From assembly GCA_964019165.1 (NCBI GenBank), contig OZ025271.1, forward strand, positions 10,797,775 to 10,861,774: a DNA stretch of 64,000 bases, read 5' to 3'. The notes below the pieces were generated by a model that worked only from the letters and a program-made list of their open reading frames with translations, did not search any database and was not told the origin of the DNA. Below, in pieces: positions 1 through 12,105 of this stretch. Source of the stretch: Mastigias papua. Its lineage: Eukaryota > Cnidaria > Scyphozoa > Rhizostomeae > Mastigiidae. Position numbers and translations under genes: made by a program. How positions within the stretch are numbered: position 1 is the stretch's first letter; the number at the start of each line of letters is the position of its first letter.

Positions 1-119
1 ACCTTCAGCACATTAATAAATGTTAATATGTAATAATAAATGCAAGAATTAGTAAATGTTAATATATATTAATTTCAACATATACCCTTGTTATCCGTGG
101 CTCAAAATTACTTGTCTAT

Positions 120-230
120 TCACTCTATCAATATTTAAAAGTAGCACCCAACTATGATCCGAGGGCTCGGCTCGAACCATCGATGTTTCGCACAGCAGTC
201 AAACGCTCTAACCACTGGGCCAATCGCCCA
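120..230 (-). repeat. tRNA-derived SINE head
   Basis: Read on the minus strand from 230, the sequence starts GGGCGATTGGCCCAGTGG, has a good pol III A box (TGGCCCAGTGGTTAGAGCG) and, about 35 bases later, a B box (GGTTCGAGCC). The 3' side does not pair with the 5' acceptor strand and runs into unrelated sequence, so this is a tRNA-like SINE promoter rather than a functional tRNA. Only one copy was seen in the window. Confidence 0.6.
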
Positions 231-1499
231 TCAATCAATATTTAGAAGTAACAAATAAAGGGTTAAGCAAGCCCTTACGTATTCTGATCCAAGTGGAGAA
301 TTGTAGGGGGGCAAGGGGAGGGAACAGTGGTTGCGCTGCTAAAATTTCTATGAACAATGAAGCTGTTAGAGCTTGATTCCTAAAATTGCTCCTCGCAGCT
401 TCGCAAAGGACTCCTATGATCTGTTTGCCTCCCCCCTCCCACTATCCCAATGCAAAGCCAAGTCAGTCGGATCTTCCGAAAGAAATTTCCAAGATAACTT
501 TAAGCCATTTGGAAAAGTGCTTCTTGATCCGAGAGATACTTCGCTAGATAGCTATTAAGGTGTTCAGATCTGCAATGGGATGGCTTTTAGATGCGCATAA
601 AGAAGTGCAACGTCACATCAAATGCATCTCAATTCACATTAGTAAAATTAATATCAGTAGATTACTTTTTAAGTATTCGAACAGTCAAACTTAATGCTAA
701 TATAACAACACAGTATCAGAATCATGTGACTTATTCAACTCAACTCCTGTTTCGTACTCCAATCCCCATTCTGCTTCCAACCTTACGAGAATGCATGAAG
801 AGTTATATACCAATCTTATCATAACACATTCATCACGAAAACTATTTCTAAATATGAGTAAGGTGTATAGCCGCCATATGTTTAACAGTCTGATCAGATG
901 TACTTTCTCCCAACCCCATTAACCAATCATCATGTAGGATTCTCACCACACAGCTAAATTCAGGCCTATTTTGCATGCTGATTGGTCAGTTAGTTTAGGA
1001 GAAAACAGACATGATCAGAGGTATCTAACATTTGGTGGCTTTGTTTGGGTAAGGTGTCTTCAGTTATCTACAATAGTACGAGATAAGGCAATAAAATAGG
1101 ACAGCTTATTAGAGACGGGGGTAAGTGGGGATGGCGCACACCCTAGACATTATCAAGTCCCTAACTTAGGTGCTATTGAATATATACAACAAGTCTATCC
1201 TTATCTGGCTATGCACGTGACATGTTGCTGATGTCGAATATTCCTAAGCAAGATAGTAGCACCGTACAATATCACAGCCACAGTCGGATCCGATTCTGCT
1301 CTGATCTCATTGCACTTCTTTCCTTTGTAATGTCTGATTGTTTGAGTGATACTGTACTCCATCATCAAGATGTACACCAATAAATGCAACCCAGCTATCG
1401 TTATCATCATAATTATCATAAGCAGACTCGTTATTACGTCGCTATGAAGCTAGTGTCACGCCCGGTCTCTATGGAACCCTTGGGGGTAATTAGTAATCA
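231..1499. other. Left flank, no gene recognised
   Basis: AT-rich sequence with only short chance frames and no domain, splice pattern or repeat that I recognise. It lies just outside the duplication: the sequence in the matching position before copy 2 (about 43.0-44.2 kb) is different. Confidence 0.6.
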
Positions 1500-2529
1500 A
1501 AGATATCCTTCGTCTGATAACACTTCTGTAGCCGTGTATCTTATGATTCAAAAGTCTTGCACACGAACATGTTTAAGGGTAGGCCCATCCTCGTGCGCAA
1601 ACGACAATTGCCAAGAAAAGGTGTACAAAAAGGCTCGTCGATATTTAGCTCGCCGATGCTTTTTATTCATCATACTCGTTATAGTCACTTTCTAGCTAAT
1701 GACATTATGCTATGGAAACACGGCATTTGTCAAGTTTAAACTCACTGCATAATACAAATTCCTCAGTTTTCATATGTTCTGTCGACAGCGGAAGACTAGA
1801 ATTTGGATGAATTGACTATCATGCAACAATAATTGAACAACTGAATGCATTTTCATACAGTGGTCTGTCAGTGACCTATGATCGTCGCCTTTTAAATAGA
1901 CCCGGGTGCTCCTTCATCTACAGGTATGCCGTCCCTTCAGCTAACACCATATCTTCAACAAAATTTGCTAATTGCAAGGGTAGGCACAGGCCACCACACA
2001 CTGCAGGGTATTATGACGGGTAACACCCATTTGGACCACGCCTTTTGGCATAATGTACAATATACAGTACTTTGCAACTAACAAGTTACACAAACAGCTA
2101 TATAGATAGTAATGATTTTAAATAACAATGAATTCTACCTTGCAAGAAATCTCTCACATCCTCAAGCTTCTTAGACTCAAATTTGGACACATTATAAAAG
2201 TGATCATGGAGAAATTTGGGGGAAAAGGTCCCCACTCCCCTGTGCTTAATGCACTTTGGATGGGAACCTTTGTTTAGCCCTCCATAACTACATAATGTGG
2301 TAAGATCTGATTGTTACCTATGGGTGGCACCTGATCTCTAATGCCAATCGGAGTGGCTTTGAAGAAGATTAATGCCAGTAATAAACCTTACTACCGTACT
2401 GATGTCATTACTCATGTTACATTTCCCGACTGTGTTCTTCTTTGTGGACAAGGGAGAAATTCTTACCATATTCTAAAATGCAACCAGCAACAAGCAAGAA
2501 AATCTAATTTTCACGTTAAATGCCTCTTA

Positions 2530-4760
2530 CACAGCACTGAAAACAAACAACCAGCAAGATATGGCAAGCAAAATTCCTTTCATTGAATCTGAAGAACATT
2601 TTCACATACATCTAGTTCTTTGGCCCACCCCCTATTACAACCTTCCATGTTGGTTACAATAAGAGATTTGCTCTTGAATCTCCAGATTTCTTTAAATCCA
2701 TTAGGTAGGATCCATTTGTAAATAATCGTCTTTTTAAACCTTTGAGATATTTTTATCAGCATGGAATTCTAAGCTAATTGCTCTCTGTTCAATACGGTGG
2801 GTGTTTGCATCCAAAATCCCGTTTCGATACTTTAAAACAATGAGAACTGGAGATATTGCAAACAGCATGATATGGGCGTTATGTAAATATTCAAATGGTT
2901 ATGTATGGACATGTACAAGTAAGATGCCAATTCGTATTAATTCCTTACCAAGTGGCATGCTCAAAATGCTCAAAATGTGATTCTCAGCATACATTTACGT
3001 CTAGAACATGTTTATGCTATCCCACATATCTGTATTACCAATGTTAGAAGTGACATATAAGTGACCTTGAGGTGAAATGTTTTATTAAGAATTTTGAGAA
3101 TTTTACGGTACTTGCTGGATATCCATGGGCGCAGGTTGCAACCTTATATTCAGCAAATGCTTCAGTGTGTCAAAAACTATTTACGTAGACCTAGAACTAG
3201 TCACCAGACTCCATGTATTGAGTCAGCTAATAGTTTCCGTTTATTTTGTTGTAGTAGTTTGTTGGTCAATTTCATTCGTAACGATAGGACGTTAGTTTGT
3301 ATATAGTGCTATTACGTTATGTATATGTTTGAAGCTTGATAACTCGTTTTCTTGTGTACGACCTACACACAGTGAAATAAACATTGAAATTGATTTAACT
3401 AATATACTACATACAATTATAGTACCTCTTTATGCTTAGGTAGTTTACAATTGAATGAAACAAAAATAGTAATAATAGGAATAACACGCCGCAAGTCAAG
3501 TAATCAACATAAGTAGGTAAATAAGACTTTGGATTGCTCTAATCTTTCTTCATTTACAAAACACATATGTTGATCGTATAGCAATGCAAGCTAACTTCCC
3601 TATGATATAGTCTATGTATTTGTCATCAAAACCGGTCTCTTTATACATGATAAGAAAGTTATTTGATTGAAGAGAGGCACCTAATGTGCTAAGAGACAGA
3701 ACGATAAACTTATCACTGTCAAGCTGATGTTGTTGGAGCTTGACTACACCTTCATACCTATTGGTCAAAGGAATTATTCAAAGCCAGCAGAAAATTCGAG
3801 AATGTAGAGGGATTTGCTAGAAGCAGTGAGAAGAAGATCAGGACAAAGAGAATCTCCAGAATTTACTGTGGGGTAGTAAAGCCAGGGTGATATACAGGAA
3901 GAACTGATTCTGTGACTGACTTAAAGTAGTTTTCAATACATTGATGCATTGTGTTTTGCCGTTAAGTGAAGTCGCAATCATTAACTTATGCTGTGCATAC
4001 AACTACAACGAAAAGAAGAGTCTGGCTGCAGAGAAAGGGAACAATCGATGTAGGAGAAATTCCCATATTCATTATGGCCGATACTTTCCTGTTTGTTGTG
4101 GGGGGGGAGGGGTTGGGAAAGAGACCACTGGAGCCTATGGTGAACACCGTGGAATAATTTCGGATAAAACGTCTTTCAGGTCAACATGTGGGCCCGAATA
4201 CACAAGAGTAGAGTAAAAAATCACGTCAAGGCAACTTATGTGTCATTTTTCTAACGTTGGTACTATAGACAAATGCGATAGCATATACATGTTCATGATG
4301 TACCAGTGTATTTAGAGTTAGCCTCCGAATACTAGGTAGCAAAGGCTTAATACGAATTGGCATCTTACTAGTACGTGTCCATACATATCCATTTGAATAT
4401 TTACAAACGCCCACATCATGTTGTTTGCAATATCTCCACTTCTTATTGTTTTAAGTGTCGAAACGGGATTTTTGGATGCAAACACCCACCGTATTGAATA
4501 GAGAGCAATTAGCTGAGAATTCCATGCTGATAGAATAATCTATTTATTTGAAAAAGATGGTTATTTACCACTGGGCCCAACGTGATGGCTTTATGGAAAT
4601 CAGAAGATTCAAGAGCAAGTCTCTTATCGTAGCCAACAAAGCATGGTATAATAGGGGATGGGACCACTGAATTGGAGGAGATAATTGTATTGAAGCTCAT
4701 GTTTTCCTGTTTCTTGCTTACTGTATCCTATGAGGTTTGCTGTGCCTGCTGCTGGTCTGC
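2530..4760. mobile_element. Long inverted-arm DNA element (copy 1)
   Basis: The segment around 2530-3065 recurs in inverted, diverged form at 4226-4760, so the two form arms of about 0.5 kb around a 1.2-kb interior. Broken frames in both arms encode versions of the phrase NGYVWT..SKMPIRI followed by a leucine-rich stretch. This reminds me of the N-terminal half of ISXO2/IS1595-like (Merlin-type) transposases, but no catalytic domain is visible and the match is weak. The outer 280 bp recur as solitary fragments near 15.0, 42.9 and 55.4 kb, so the family is dispersed. It could equally be two insertions in opposite orientation. Confidence 0.5.
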
Positions 4761-5454
4761 TGTTTTTAGAAATGTTTGGTAGACGCTTTCTACATTGCCA
4801 GATTGTCTTTATTAAACATGAACATGTAGACCTCAAGCATTACTCAAAGAATTATATTGATATCAGCTCTGAATCTGACTGTTATGTTGTCGAAACAAAT
4901 CTAGTGTATACACGGATCTTAAAGGGCCTTTTAATTGCCATACCCTATTACTTCCATGTCTAGAATCGGCCCTAGGTAGTCTCAAAAAATTGTTCTCAAA
5001 GCAAACTCTTTGACTACCATTACGTCTAGTTTTATTCCCCGTACAGAACCCTCATCTCCCCAATTAAAAACCACAGTGCAGCACCGGTTTTATCATTGAT
5101 TTCTGGTGATTTTTATTAAATGTACAATAGGCATATGACAGACACCTGTGAAGTATGAATAAGGCCAAGTTATCGAGTAGCCTATTAACTAAAAGGAGCT
5201 GGTTATGATATTTCCATACCCCTACCATATTTGGAGATATGTATCGTACGATCTAATGACATCTTTGTGTAGATTTGTAAAGCAGGTACCCTCCTTCAAG
5301 TTTCGATCATTTTTTCACTTATACGCCCTTTTCGTTACTTTTGATCATTTGCTGCTTGAGGTCATTCACTGCCAAGTCATCCATCGACTTTTGGAAAGAG
5401 ATTTAAAGGTTTGTTCACCGTTGATTCACAATTAAAGGTATATTTCCATACGAC

Positions 5455-6005
5455 TGCATTTTCCACTCGAGCGCGAAATGCTCTCGAGCTTGGTTGCTCT
5501 CGCAAGAGCATTGATGATTCCCCATCAGTGGTATTGCCCTTGGACAACATTGCTTCGTTGTTCAAATGACTGTGTAGGAATACTGGGGGCTATTACCCTT
5601 TCTTCATGTGTATGATGTAAATTTGCTTTGGTCTTTGAATCATACGTAAGTTGGAAATTAAGATCACCCTTTCTTTAGAAGGAACACTTTAAGTTTATTC
5701 TATTTCTAGGAACTTTTTGGCACGTTATTTTCTCATTATACAGTGAATTAAATCTGGTACTGACCCCCTAGCCATATACTGTTCATGTAAGTGATAGCAG
5801 TCATGATGTTTGATGACTAAATTTTCGTGACATCTGGTTGGATGTCAAGGTCGAGAGAAAAGCTCGCGAGCAAAAGTGGAATGAGTTCAACTTCTCCGCC
5901 TGAGATCGAGAGGATAGAGATCGCCAGGTTCAGCGGCAATTTGACAGTATTGCGCATGCGACTACAAGAAGCTCGAGAGCATTTTGCGCTCGAGTGGAAA
6001 ATGCA
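5455..6005. mobile_element. Short TIR element with CTCGAG-rich arms (copy 1)
   Basis: A 37-bp sequence at 5455-5491 beginning TGCATTTTCCACTCGAGC is repeated inverted at 5969-6005, with about one mismatch. The 551-bp unit has no transposase and looks like a non-autonomous DNA transposon. The open frame at 5827-6090 on the plus strand runs through the right arm and is not a host gene. Confidence 0.55.
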
Positions 6006-6299
6006 GGTTAATCGCAATAGGGCGTGGATGTTTGGGTCAGGGCTGCCCAAAAATTTAGGGACTTTAATTTCGGGACATAAGTGTAAATAATGATTGACGT
6101 TTTGTTGTCGCAAAACTACTGTTGTTGATTTTAGAGCAATTGATTAATAATAGACCCTTTTCACAATGACGTAGGAGGGCTCGACCTCTGGCGAAAACGA
6201 GGCAGGTGATGTTCCAGATTCATCGCCGACAATGCTCAGTACGGGGAAAAGAGCTACTCATTCATTTCTGCGATTGTTCTGCTTAAGATACGGTCAAAA

Positions 6300-6638
6300 A
6301 TGGACAATAACATGGATTCCATGTTAAATCAGGTTCCAGAGAATAAATGTAGATCACTCGGATGGCAATGTAACGTATATTCGTGCTATAACACACTTTG
6401 CAAAACCGATGCTTCGCCATCGGGCCTAAATTTGTTTAGGTATTCACAGGCGAATCGAGCCAAGATTCGTTGGCGCAATTTTAGTAAAACAGTAGATGGA
6501 ATGGATGATTTCATTATAAAAATACTGTGCCTACCTTCGAGGGAAACTTTTTACGGATGGGAATATCATAAACGGTCGAACATGCGGCGACTCACTCGAG
6601 GACCTTTGCCACCCTCGCATCTGTACACTTTTGAGTGA
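6300..6638 (+). pseudogene. THAP-like zinc-finger half, left arm
   Basis: A 112-codon frame starts with ATG at 6300. Cys24 and Cys29 form a CxxxxC pair, followed by LNLFRYS (43-49) and KIRWRNF (55-61). This order resembles the first half of a THAP zinc finger: the CxxC pair, then the F.RFP-like and W segments. The distal CxxH pair expected 35-50 residues later is not clear, so the domain is cut short or continues after an intron. THAP domains are the DNA-binding modules of P-element-like and related transposases. It lies wholly within the foldback arm and is duplicated inverted at 7978-8316. It is a transposon remnant, not a host gene. Confidence 0.5.
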
Positions 6639-7977
6639 GGCTAATAAGATCAGGCCGTCTCACAAGCGAACAAAACGCGTCTTTCCTAGCTACATTTGCT
6701 TCGACATCGGCTATAGTTTTGAAAATTTTATTTTCATTCAGATTCCATCAGTGCATCAGAAACAGAATCTCATTCCTATACTGTTCTCCTGAGCATGACC
6801 AACGTGATTTCATTAGATTTTGTGCACTGTATTAATCGCTCTCACACGAGCCAAAGAGCTCCCGTAGTCTGTGTTAGCTTTGACACAATGAATTCTTGAC
6901 CTGGTGATGACACTTCTTGTAGATATACACTCATCAGGTTGATAAGTTTGGAAAAGCACAAATAACTTAATGAATTCATTAATGGTAACAAATACAGGGT
7001 AACCAAGAACAAGAATAATTATTGATAGCACTGAAATTGTCACTCAAGTGGTCTCAATATTAACACTATCATTTTGTAGAGCACTTAGTAGGCATCTTAC
7101 CTCTGTAGTGTATAGTCCACCCCACAATAATATACTGATATTGGAATTTAGAAACTGATTTTATAAGTATACCTAATGTCATTAACTGTTGGAGACTGTA
7201 TAAAGAATGGCTAAAAAGTAGCTACAAGGAATGCTCAGAATACCATACTTTTGTGCTAGTTCTCTATCAAACTCTCTACCAATTCTAAGTTTTGAGGTAT
7301 AGATAATGCAACAATTGGTGAGATGCTGATTTAAGTGTTGCTATGTTAGTTAGGTTTAAGGGATGGTGGAAGTTCAACTAAAATTTCAGTGTCAAGCTGT
7401 TAGTATTGTTGCTGGGTATTCCATGAATTGCTCTGGCATATCTGCTCTGAAACATTATTGCTAGGGAATGGAAACAGAGGAAGTTCATCAAATGAGCATT
7501 AGCTCTACCTATGAAACTTTTTAATAGTGTTTATGCCATTTATTTTCGCATATCCAGATAGGAGGGGGGGGGTAAGGGGGAGACAAAGGAGAGACAAAAA
7601 TGAGTCACTAAATGATCCAGACAGAGGGAGGGCGAAAATGCAGTTTACAAGTTAATCATAGCATGCTCTTTGTCAACAGAGCAGAGTGTATATCTACAAG
7701 AAGTGTCATCACCAGGTCAAGAATTCATTGTGTCAAAGCTAACACAGACTACGGGAGCTCTTTGGCTCGTGTGAGAGCGATTAATACAGTGCACAAAATC
7801 TAATGAAATCACGTTGGTCATGCTCAGGAGAACAGTATAGGAATGAGATTCTGTTTCTGATGCACTGATGGAATCTGAATGAAAATAAAATTTTCAAAAC
7901 TATAGCCGATGTCGAAGCAAATGTAGCTAGGAAAGACGCGTTTTGTTCGCTTGTGAGACGGCCTGATCTTATTAGCC

Positions 7978-8316
7978 TCACTCAAAAGTGTACAGATGCG
8001 AGGGTGGCAAAGGTCCTCGAGTGAGTCGCCGCATGTTCGACCGTTTATGATATTCCCATCCGTAAAAAGTTTCCCTCGAAGGTAGGCACAGTATTTTTAT
8101 AATGAAATCATCCATTCCATCTACTGTTTTACTAAAATTGCGCCAACGAATCTTGGCTCGATTCGCCTGTGAATACCTAAACAAATTTAGGCCCGATGGC
8201 GAAGCATCGGTTTTGCAAAGTGTGTTATAGCACGAATATACGTTACATTGCCATCCGAGTGATCTACATTTATTCTCTGGAACCTGATTTAACATGGAAT
8301 CCATGTTATTGTCCAT
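7978..8316 (-). pseudogene. THAP-like zinc-finger half, right arm
   Basis: This is the inverted twin of the frame at 6300-6638, identical over all 112 residues. Identity between the arms implies recent formation or continuing homogenisation of the inverted repeat. Neither copy is joined to a visible DDE catalytic domain. Confidence 0.5.
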
Positions 8317-8466
8317 TTTTGACCGTATCTTAAGCAGAACAATCGCAGAAATGAATGAGTAGCTCTTTTCCCCGTACTGAGCATTGTCGGCGATGAATCT
8401 GGAACATCACCTGCCTCGTTTTCGCCAGAGGTCGAGCCCTCCTACGTCATTGTGAAAAGGGTCTAT

Positions 8467-10427
8467 TGAGATTGAGATGACAGAGAGGGTTGCGATCGCA
8501 AAGCCCGAAATACACGGTCCTTTATATCTCCATTTCCACCTAGTGGATGTCAAAAACACTAGAAAATAAGATTATCTTTGACACATTCCTTGTCATCATG
8601 TTCTCACTTTTCCCTTTTTAAAAAGACGGACATGTTCAAACTTAAGGCGAAATCAGATAGGTTTATTCTATTGTGCTTTTGACAGGTGACAACTTTTGTT
8701 CTGCCTGTCTCGCGTTACGTAACAATGTGTAGCTTCGTAGAACCAGGCCAAAAGCACCTAAAAGCATTACCCAAATAGACAGAAACTCTCTTGTTTATGC
8801 CTTTTTATGTTGAACAAATATTGCCACCGAGGTCAAAGAGCTGGGAACTTGCTCTATAATAAAAACAGAGCGGCCTACTTACGGGTATCAGTCGATAATA
8901 GGGTATTCGTGATCTCTGTAATTGGGACATAAAACATTGAATACTCAGATGATGTGGATATAAAATTCTAAGAAGTAAGTTTACGTTCAGGAGTTCTATA
9001 CGAAGCCATGATGGTAAAGTATAGTAATCTACATTTTGTGCCAGGAAGAATTTAAATGATCATGTCTACTGATATGTAAGACGTATGTAACAATAAGTAA
9101 GTATATCAAGTCATCACGATGTCACTAAGGTCTCAGGTATTGGCCTGAGTTATACTTTACTTCTATGCTCTAGGTATAATGTCTCATAGGAGTATTTTTT
9201 ATGGGTTTTCACTGGTCATAGCAATTCATTTGCTCGAAGGGGGGAACGTAGCGGCACCTCAATCTGCACATGGTATAGAAGTGATGGGTGTAATCTCATC
9301 AACGTTTGACTTTGCGATGCTTTAAACACAAGAAAGAGTCCTTTGTATTCAAGTAAGCTCTACAAAACTGCATAGGACACAACGTGGGTCTATTGAACTG
9401 GCTAATTTGAATGACTGTGAAATTTTGTCCATGGGCGAAGGGGGGCTGTCAGCTTCAAGAACGCTGCAAACGGACTAATCGAATCACTAAACTGTTAACC
9501 GAATGAGTAGCTATTTAGCCGCATTGAGTGGCAATTATTTTCCATAAAATCGATCGTTTTCCTGAAGAAACCGAGTAATGAATTAGAAAATGTAGGGTCT
9601 AGTGAACAACACACTTCTGTTAAACAGTTTTTCAGACCACAGTTGGTAACATTTTGTATTAAAAGTGAGCGTAGTTGGGAATTCACAGCTGGAATGAACA
9701 CTTGAGCTGTTTTGTCGTTGTTTTTGTTGAGAGATAAGTAAGGACTCAACAGGTGGGATAAGGGTTGCCAGGATTGTCGATCTCCATTTTGTGTGCGCTG
9801 AAACAGTGCAAGACTGCTCAATCAATTATGGTAAACGCATGCGCATTAATGAAACGTGGCAATAAATAATTGCAGGATGTATCAAGATTTTGTAGATAAA
9901 TGACAGAATGAAGGTTTACTTTTTTCTCGCTTATACGACACCATCCTAGTTAAGTACGATTTTCATATAGGTACACATGGGAATAGTACTGGATTTGTAA
10001 AACAGGAACCCAATTGGGTACATACAAATCTTATTCCTGAATAAAATGCTGTATACCTGCAACGAATTATACAATATTTTAAGCTTTTTGGAGAAAGCGA
10101 TCAAAAATGTGTACTCCTCTTATGTTGTCTAATATTGAAAGTCCAAGTCCTAATTTCTTTGCAATTTTCTGTGATTTTTTAATGTGACTTCAAAATCAGT
10201 AGATCGCAAAGACAGTAGTATTTCTGGCAATTTATCGATTGGCTTCGTTCTCCAAAATTACACCAATTGATAATTCACATTTCTCTCTGATATGGATTGT
10301 TGAATAGTCTAAAATTTTCTGCCTCGATTGCATTGCATACCCAGTGGAGATATGTTTTTCTGGTACCTTCACTAGCTAGACTATTGTGAATTTCGTCCGT
10401 TCAATGTCAATCTAAATTTAATTCTAG
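8467..10427. other. Non-coding stretch upstream of HEPN exon A
   Basis: No gene is recognised. About 9235-9565 is an old repeat whose diverged inverted copy sits at about 43815-44110. From about 9935 to 10427 the sequence resembles, in inverted orientation, the DNA next to HEPN exon C (40251-40745), so it is intron carried along with the exon when the module was copied. Confidence 0.6.
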
Positions 10428-10934
10428 GCATGGAATTAACCGCTGAGAGAGAGAATTTTGTGAAGCTTTCACACATCATTGTGGACATTGTTGCAGATCT
10501 TCTGAGAACACTTTTTAAAAGGAGATGGAATGAAAGGCATGAGATGTGGAGAAGTGATAGCAATAGCGGGAATCAGCTATGGAAATCATTAGGAGAAGGT
10601 TTCAGAAAAAGCAACAAAGGTTGCGCGAGAAAGATCCAGACTGGAAATGAACAGCTATGGGACATAACAACATTATGTAAGATTTTTCTTTACTCTGATC
10701 TCAAGTTTGAACAAAGCAGCTCTGAGTATAAAGAGATTGGCAAAATCAGAGAAATCAGAAATGAATTCTTTGCCAATCCCGAGAGCATGGCATGCTCAGA
10801 TGATGACTTTAAATGTCATGTAGCAAAGATCAAAAGTGCAGTAAAGATTCTGTTAGGAAAGGATGCTGAGTGTAAGATCAGTGCTATTGAAAAGTCACCA
10901 ATTACCCAGAAGACGATTGAACAAAGTGATATTG
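10428..10934 (+). CDS. DZIP3-like HEPN exon A (isolated, catalytic His lost)
   Basis: A 507-nt exon starts after the acceptor TTCTAG and ends at the donor ATTG|GTAAGA. It enters and leaves in phase 1, so it is symmetric. An ATG lies two bases inside. The 168-residue product has the layout of the DZIP3-type HEPN domain: an N-terminal helix with LSHIIVDIV, RRWNE, GNQLW, a WD..TLCKIFLYSDL core, and IREIRNEFFANPES. In HEPN ribonucleases the last motif is R-x4-6-H; here Arg110 is kept but the His position is Asn116, so RNA cleavage is doubtful. No NACHT exon follows within the next 10 kb, so it may be an orphan or a pseudogene. It is paralogous to exon B (50817) and exon C (40250, minus). It differs from B at about 28 bases although the flanks are almost identical. 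Confidence 0.75.
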
Positions 10935-11173
10935 GTAAGAGATTGTTGATTATTTTCTTGTTATATGGATATAATGAGTGTGAAGCAATTTTTAATAGGT
11001 TTATTGAACACTTAAAGATCAAGTCCAAGTCATAGGCTTCTTAACTTAATCGATCAAGTCATAAACACTAGATCGTAATAGCATAGATACCTGTTTTGAA
11101 AATGTTCATTGAAATTTCGTATAGAGTGCTGTTTCCTTAGGATGTATTCGAATGTATTTGTCCGTTATTTCCA
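10935..11173. other. Intron or flank after HEPN exon A
   Basis: The first 100 bp after the donor resembles the DNA following exon C on the minus strand, so intron moved with the exon. The frame stays open to 11035 only by read-through of the donor. Confidence 0.5.
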
Positions 11174-12077
11174 AGGGCCTGTTATATGAGGTGGGCTTGC
11201 TCACCTAAATGGGCTTGCCCACTTAGGTAAGATCAATCCCATAGGGGTTTACATGAAATGAGTTCCATCCCACTCAATTGGGGCAGCCTATTCTGTGTGT
11301 TTTGAAACCAAGATTTTTCAACGTTTTGGCGCGAACTCGTCAAGACAAACCGTAAATTTTAGTAAACAAATCGAACTTCACAAAAATGTCCCACGAGTCC
11401 TTTTTGATTCCCTTGCTGATTACAAAGTTGTCACGAATCCTTGCATTTTGCATTGAGATGGAGCAGTTGATCAATGCCAATACATAGGTGAAGAACTGGT
11501 TAGGCGCAAGAAGTATTTCCACAAGCGTGGAACGGTAATTTCCAGTCCACTCAAGTGAGCCAGCCCAACTGACCGCGTTTACATGGATAATCTGCATCCC
11601 ACCTGACGCGGATCCCCCCTGGCATTTCTCACGGATCTCCCCCAAGTGGGCTTGCCTACTGCTCATGTAAACGTAGAGATGGAAAATCACCTGCAAAAGT
11701 CTTGGAACATCTTTATTACTCTTTGACTCATAGAGCAGACTTCCCTTCTCCCCCCTCAGAAGAGTGTTGAATTAATCAGGGATTACTCGCAGCAGACACA
11801 CCAGTTTGCTCTGAGATAGCTCTCTGGCAACTAAGCTACTACCTTAACACTGTTTTAAGATGGGGATTGGATCAATAGCTGTCAAAATTGACCAAAAATC
11901 TACAATTGGCAAATAAACTTCATTATTCAATAGGAAGTGACTTGGATTTGACTTTTGGAAGTGGTTGGATTTGTAGATAATCATTTAAGAGCACGCAGAT
12001 CTCACTGAAGCGATCCAGTTCACCTAGGCGGGCCAGTTCACCTACGTGGGCCAGTCCACCTCATGCAAACAGGCCCT
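11174..12077. mobile_element. Non-autonomous TIR element with AGGGCCTGTT ends (copy 1)
   Basis: The left end AGGGCCTGTT followed by ATGAGGTGG is mirrored by the right end CCACCTCATG...AACAGGCCCT. Imperfect TIRs of about 60 bp contain repeated GGGCTTGCCCAC and CCAGTTCACCT units. The 904-bp unit has no transposase, and the 118-codon minus-strand frame inside it resembles nothing I know. Confidence 0.65.
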
Positions 12078-12105
12078 AAATGAAAATCAAAACCATTCGA
12101 ACTCG

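Larger units (their letters stand above)
6150..8466. mobile_element. Foldback DNA transposon with 0.78-kb inverted arms
   Basis: Arms at 6152-6932 and 7684-8464 are inverted copies. Their 112- and 66-codon frames are identical and perfectly symmetric about the centre. The ends read AGACCC...GGGTCT. Copy 2 of the duplication (48840-48862) has the empty site. Comparison shows a 2,313-bp element flanked by a 2-bp AT duplication at 6150-6151 and 8465-8466. The 751-bp centre (6933-7683) has no transposase that I recognise. AT duplications together with a THAP-type finger would fit ISL2EU-like transposons as I remember them, but the family assignment is inference. Confidence 0.85.

Noticed and set aside
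120..230. A functional tRNA gene
   Set aside because: The A and B boxes are present but the acceptor stem cannot close, so a SINE is the better reading.
9495..9821. A 108-codon minus-strand frame conserved in both duplication copies
   Set aside because: Conservation only reflects the recent duplication. There is no domain, and the older inverted relative at 43.8 kb does not preserve the frame.
11340..11696. A 118-codon minus-strand frame
   Set aside because: It lies wholly inside a non-autonomous TIR element and shows no transposase motif.
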